Shown here one piece after another: positions 32,104 to 34,805 of a stretch of DNA of 34,805 bases. The notes under the pieces were generated by a model that made no database searches, was not told the origin of the DNA, and saw only the letters and a program-made list of their open reading frames with translations. The DNA comes from Aureibacillus halotolerans (GTDB lineage: Bacteria; Bacillota; Bacilli; Bacillales; DSM-28697). The stretch's first letter is position 1. Each line of letters starts with the position of its first letter. A program made the position numbers and the translations under genes. The stretch lies in assembly GCF_004363045.1 (NCBI RefSeq), contig NZ_SNYJ01000027.1, positions 1 to 34,805 of the forward strand. The letters run 5' to 3'.

Positions 32104-33600
32104 CTACCCCTCATTTGAGGCGTTATACTCTTCAATAATTTGATCTCCGCCTTCTTCTTTCCATTCCTCTATGGCCTTTTCATACCCAGCCTCATCAAGC
32201 TGACCAATAATAAATTTATAGGTTGCATCAAGCATGATTTGGTCTAGACGCTCTCCTCTTTCCACGTAGGTAGGCGACTCTAGACGTACAGTTGGGTCTG
32301 TGACCAAATGCTCAGCGTTATCTTTGTAGAGTTCTTCTGCTTTGGTTTGTGGCTCATAGGAGAAATAGCCTTCATAACGACCGTTCGACTCTGGTCCTCC
32401 AACCTCAATCATTTTATACGCAGACACCTCTGTATCTAATACTTGTGGACTTGCAATTGCTTCTGCCTTGCCGTCTGTCACTTTGTAGTGCTCACCTTCG
32501 ATTCCCCATTGAAGCAAATTACTTAGTTCTGGGTTCATAAGTTCATCCAAGAATCCAAGAATTTTTAAAAGTTCTTCCTCTGATTCAACCGCGCTTTTCG
32601 GGAATAGAATAACTTTGTTGTACCCAGGGATTGACCAAACTTGAAACTCCCCATCCGGTCCTTTGACTTGGTTGTGGACATCAAGGACAACCTCAGGGTT
32701 AAGCGCCTTGGCGTCTTCATACAAGCCTTGCACGTCACCCATCGAACCGACGTAAACACCCGCTGTTCCATTTTTGAAAAGCTCTTGTTGATCTGATTTG
32801 CTCGTCACCGGGAAATCCTGATTGATATAGCCATTCGAGTGCAAATCACGGAAAAATGTTAATGTGTCCATATACTCTGGAGACATAAAATCCGGGAGCA
32901 ATTGACCGTCTTGCTCACCCCAGTTATTTGGAGCGCCAAACCACGATGCAATCGTATCAAACGCCCCATAAATGACGTCATTCCGATCCGTGAGACCGAT
33001 TGTGTCCTTCGCGCCATTGCCATCAGGATCTTCTTCCGTAAACGCTTTCAGCATATCGTAAAATTCATCTGTATTTTTAGGCGCATCAAGCCCTAGTGCA
33101 TCTGCCCAATCCTTGCGATAAATCATCCCTTGACGAGATAAAGGACGAGCCTGATAAAGAGAATAAAGCTTGCCATCGACCATTGTGTTTTTTAGAACTT
33201 CTTCATTCAGCTTGCTCAGGTTTTCAAATTGATCTAGATAAGGCCCCACTTCCCAAAACTGCCCATCTCGTATCCCTTCTTTAAACTGCATGAAGGAATC
33301 ACTTTTCATAAACACAACATCCGGGAGAGAGCTGGTGGCAAATGCCGATTGTAGCCTTTCGCTATACGTATTGTCCGGCACCCATTGAATCTCGACATCT
33401 GTATTTGTCGCTTCTTCAACTAAATTCAGCACCTTTTCATCGGGAACCTCTGGCGTGTGAAAGTTAATCATAATAGATAAAGGAAAGGCCCCATTCTCCT
33501 CATCAGATGAAGCGCTTTCATTATTGCCGCAGCCGATTAGTAGCACAGCACACAACAGACAGACACTCACAACTCTGAAAATATTGATTTTTCTTTCCAT
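32104..33600 (-). CDS. Sugar ABC-transporter substrate-binding lipoprotein (family 1), orphan
   Basis: 498 residues. Lipoprotein signal peptide with lipobox LIGC (C24), then an acidic linker (NNESASSDEENG) and a family 1 extracellular solute-binding domain of the LplA/YtcQ group. EF-hand-like calcium loop DPDGNGAKDTIGLT is present, as in several of these proteins. It captures oligosaccharides outside the membrane. No permease or ATPase gene is adjacent, so the partner membrane proteins must be encoded elsewhere. ATG 33600 with AAAGGGGAA upstream; ATG 33654 would put a charged stretch before the signal peptide. Preceded by a sigma-A promoter and palindromes, and by a small-RNA gene on the same strand whose C-rich segment is complementary to its ribosome site. 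Confidence 0.9.
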   Translation of the reverse strand: MERKINIFRVVSVCLLCAVLLIGCGNNESASSDEENGAFPLSIMINFHTPEVPDEKVLNLVEEATNTDVEIQWVPDNTYSERLQSAFATSSLPDVVFMKSDSFMQFKEGIRDGQFWEVGPYLDQFENLSKLNEEVLKNTMVDGKLYSLYQARPLSRQGMIYRKDWADALGLDAPKNTDEFYDMLKAFTEEDPDGNGAKDTIGLTDRNDVIYGAFDTIASWFGAPNNWGEQDGQLLPDFMSPEYMDTLTFFRDLHSNGYINQDFPVTSKSDQQELFKNGTAGVYVGSMGDVQGLYEDAKALNPEVVLDVHNQVKGPDGEFQVWSIPGYNKVILFPKSAVESEEELLKILGFLDELMNPELSNLLQWGIEGEHYKVTDGKAEAIASPQVLDTEVSAYKMIEVGGPESNGRYEGYFSYEPQTKAEELYKDNAEHLVTDPTVRLESPTYVERGERLDQIMLDATYKFIIGQLDEAGYEKAIEEWKEEGGDQIIEEYNASNEG

Positions 33601-33677
33601 GTGTTTTCCCCTTTCAGCTTTGCATTTTTCTCTTCTGAATCTATCATCATTCACTCAACTGTAGCACACAGATTAGA

Positions 33678-33751
33678 TTTGTAATATTTACAACTGAGAA
33701 AATGATCTTATTTGTCTTACAAATATACACTCATTTCATATAGTCTGTAAA
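33678..33751 (-). promoter_or_regulatory. Promoter and palindromic operators of the binding-lipoprotein gene
   Basis: TTTACA (33751-33746) and TATATT (33727-33722) with an 18-bp spacer, 5/6 matches each. A perfect palindrome ATTTGT-CTT-ACAAAT (33710-33724) overlaps the -10, and a related dyad TTGTAA-TAT-TTACAA (33679-33693) lies about 30 bp further downstream. Two similar sites at one promoter suggest cooperative control by one regulator, not identified here. Confidence 0.6.
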
Positions 33752-33769
33752 CCTTTTTTTTGATTTTTC

Positions 33770-33877
33770 TACAAAAAAAAGAGAGGCACCACCGGTTGGT
33801 TGGGAGTAGCCCGGTAGTACCTGCTTCTGGAAAGGGGGTATCGGATTCGAGAACCATTGAGAATGATTCTTAATCTC
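33770..33877 (-). ncRNA. Candidate Fur-regulated small RNA (FsrA-like)
   Basis: About 105 nt from a predicted start near 33877 to a strong terminator. The terminator stem is AGGTACTACCGG (33822-33811) with CCGGTGGTGCCT (33795-33784), 12 bp including two G-U pairs, then CTC and eight T residues. The 5' end can fold as GAGA...TCTC. The middle contains an exposed C-rich run, GATACCCCCTTTCC, complementary to ribosome binding sites, as in B. subtilis FsrA. No coding frame with a ribosome site is present. The promoter and operator are listed separately. Homology to FsrA is not shown; resemblance is in size, control and C-rich character. Confidence 0.65.
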
Positions 33878-33912
33878 AACTTGATCTTACACAATCCTTT
33901 TATCGCTGTCAA
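33857..33912 (-). promoter_or_regulatory. Sigma-A promoter with Fur-box-like operator for the small RNA
   Basis: Consensus TTGACA (33912-33907), exactly 17 bp, then TAAGAT (33889-33884). Directly downstream, over the predicted start, lies TTGAGAATGATTCTTAATC (plus strand, 33857-33875), continuing to 33879 as an inverted repeat. It resembles the Fur box (TGATAATnATTATCA core): TGAGAAT-G-ATTCTTA. A repressor bound there would block initiation, as Fur does with iron. Confidence 0.65.
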
Positions 33913-34021
33913 TACTACTCGTCTATTTTTTTGTGAGTTCCCACTGGTCACGCTTACGGGGAGACGATAGCGCGGCGATGATTTTTATAACTGCATGCAC
34001 CGTTCTGTTAACAGGTAGAAT

Positions 34022-34490
34022 CGCGTATTAACTTGACTTTCGCAGCTTACATTTTGGAGAAACGCTTAGATATTATTGGATAAACCTGCAATTTATTTGT
34101 TGGGATTGCTTTATATACAAGCTGCCATACGCTCGCTTTCCGCGGGCGAACTGCGAGCCTCCTCGATCGCGTGCGCGCTCTGTGGGGTCTCGCTTAGCTC
34201 GCTTTTCCCGCTGGAGTCTCACTAGTGGCTGCTTTTAATGATGCATTTTTTTTATGATGTGACATGAATTTAAAGGGACTCATCTCGTTATTTAGAGTGT
34301 AGAAATCCGCTTAGTAACCTTAGAGGCGATCTTTTAGAAAATACAGGATTGAGAGCATCGCCACCTTTAAATTCACTGAATACAGCAGGTGTTGTTCTCA
34401 AGATGTCTATCTCACTTTGCTTCCACTCAAGCATAGCTAGCGTTGAAGGTGATTTTTGCTCTGCGAAAGTATTCTTATTAATACCCATTC
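34022..34490. repeat. Long dispersed non-coding repeat, copy B, with palindromic insert
   Basis: Same block order as 14420-14790, in the same orientation, including ATACAAGCTGCCATACGCT, CTGGAGTCTCACTAG, GTGACATGA, GTAGAAAT, GGCGATCTTTTAGA, ATACAGGATTGAGAGC and TTTTGCTCTGCGAAAGT. At 34131-34225 it carries a GC-rich palindromic element (CGCTTTCCGCGGGCGAAC...CGCTTTTCCCGCTGGAG) that is the inverse-orientation relative of 14961-15060. A 66-codon frame on the minus strand crosses the repeat, but I do not believe it is a gene. Confidence 0.7.
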
Positions 34491-34805
34491 AAAAATACAC
34501 AATTAAAGAATGAGCAGGAATTTAATGAAGATGCATAGAAATAAAATTTTAATTCTTATGAAGCGAGGTATCATGTGGTGGACAATTCATTTTATTAAAC
34601 AACACTCCATAATAAAGAGGAATTACAATATGTTTGATAATTCACCCCACTAGCGTTGCATTAAAAGGTACTGATCATTAAAAATACAAAGAATGTTCAA
34701 TAAACAAGTCGGATGGAGAGGTGGTCACCTGTCCAAATCCAAAGCAAAGGATCAACCATGGACAAGCATACACGACTTTCTTCGTTTGGTAAATGGGTAG
34801 ACCAG
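34491..34805. other. Window end without a supported gene
   Basis: Low-GC sequence. A short frame from ATG 34694 (MFNKQVGWRGGH...) stops at 34798 and lacks a clear ribosome site; another from ATG 34758 (MDKHTRLSSFGKWVDQ) runs off the window with AAAGGATC in front and could be the beginning of a gene. A small palindrome AGGTG-GT-CACCT lies at 34719-34730. The stretch 33913-34021 also shows nothing I can name. Confidence 0.3.

Noticed and set aside
34288-34488. 66-codon minus-strand frame in repeat copy B
   Set aside because: Not conserved in copy A, no ribosome binding site.
1-34805. CRISPR arrays, rRNA and tRNA genes
   Set aside because: Looked for spaced short repeats, cloverleaf ends and rRNA blocks; none found. 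The 126-bp and 22-bp repeats lack spacer structure.

Overview
The window reads as chromosome of a spore-forming, Gram-positive Bacillaceae member. Supporting signs are strong AGGAGG-type ribosome binding sites, GTG and TTG starts, a CotF-type spore coat gene, an intracellular subtilisin, a TPP riboswitch in front of a ykoEDC-like thiamine-precursor transporter, and hairpin/T-run terminators at most operon ends. An alkaliphilic Bacillus relative (Shouchella/Alkalihalobacillus type) is my guess; no rRNA or other marker is present to test it.

Left end (1-8.1 kb): an AT-rich accessory island on the minus strand. It is a type I restriction-modification operon in the order hsdR, hsdS, prrC-like anticodon nuclease, hsdM, with every junction overlapping. 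A frameshifted XRE regulator ends exactly on the first possible hsdR start. The operon lies between two imperfect inverted repeats of about 60 bp (359-420 and 8009-8071), and IS21-like end repeats lie at the extreme left. On the right of the island are a decayed, probably serine-recombinase tail (8182-8706) and the amputated 3' end of a sugar ABC-transporter binding protein (8717-9112). The island therefore probably landed in, or deleted part of, a sugar-uptake operon.

9.2-19.6 kb: carbohydrate degradation on the plus strand. GH38 alpha-mannosidase and GH125 exo-alpha-1,6-mannosidase form one operon with a candidate operator over the promoter. Then come a SAM methyltransferase, an unannotated 33-residue membrane microprotein, about 0.9 kb of repeat-rich non-coding DNA, an overlapping DUF2268 metalloprotease/MerR-TipAS pair, and a GH3 glycosidase.

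19.6-26.5 kb: mostly minus strand. An XRE/small membrane protein pair sits between two copies of the 3' end of a subtilisin gene; one copy is a fossil tail and the other belongs to an intact intracellular serine protease. Next come ykoE-ykoD-ykoC under a TPP riboswitch for which I can draw both an antiterminator/terminator switch and a Shine-Dalgarno-masking hairpin. An overlapping trio follows: YqcI/YcgG family, cupin, isochorismatase-like hydrolase.

26.5-34.8 kb: a 126-bp tandem repeat, a LysE-type exporter, a CotF-type coat protein, a glycerate module (AbrB-family permease, CdaR-type regulator, glycerate kinase), an orphan sugar-binding lipoprotein, and a second copy of the long non-coding repeat seen near 14.5 kb. 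Between the lipoprotein gene and that repeat is a well-formed, previously unlabelled small-RNA gene: a TTGACA-17-TAAGAT promoter with a Fur-box-like operator at the start point, a C-rich body and a strong terminator. It looks like an FsrA-type iron-sparing RNA.

The two strongest leads are the restriction-guarded tRNA-cutting toxin (2240-3334) and the putative Fur-controlled small RNA (33770-33877).
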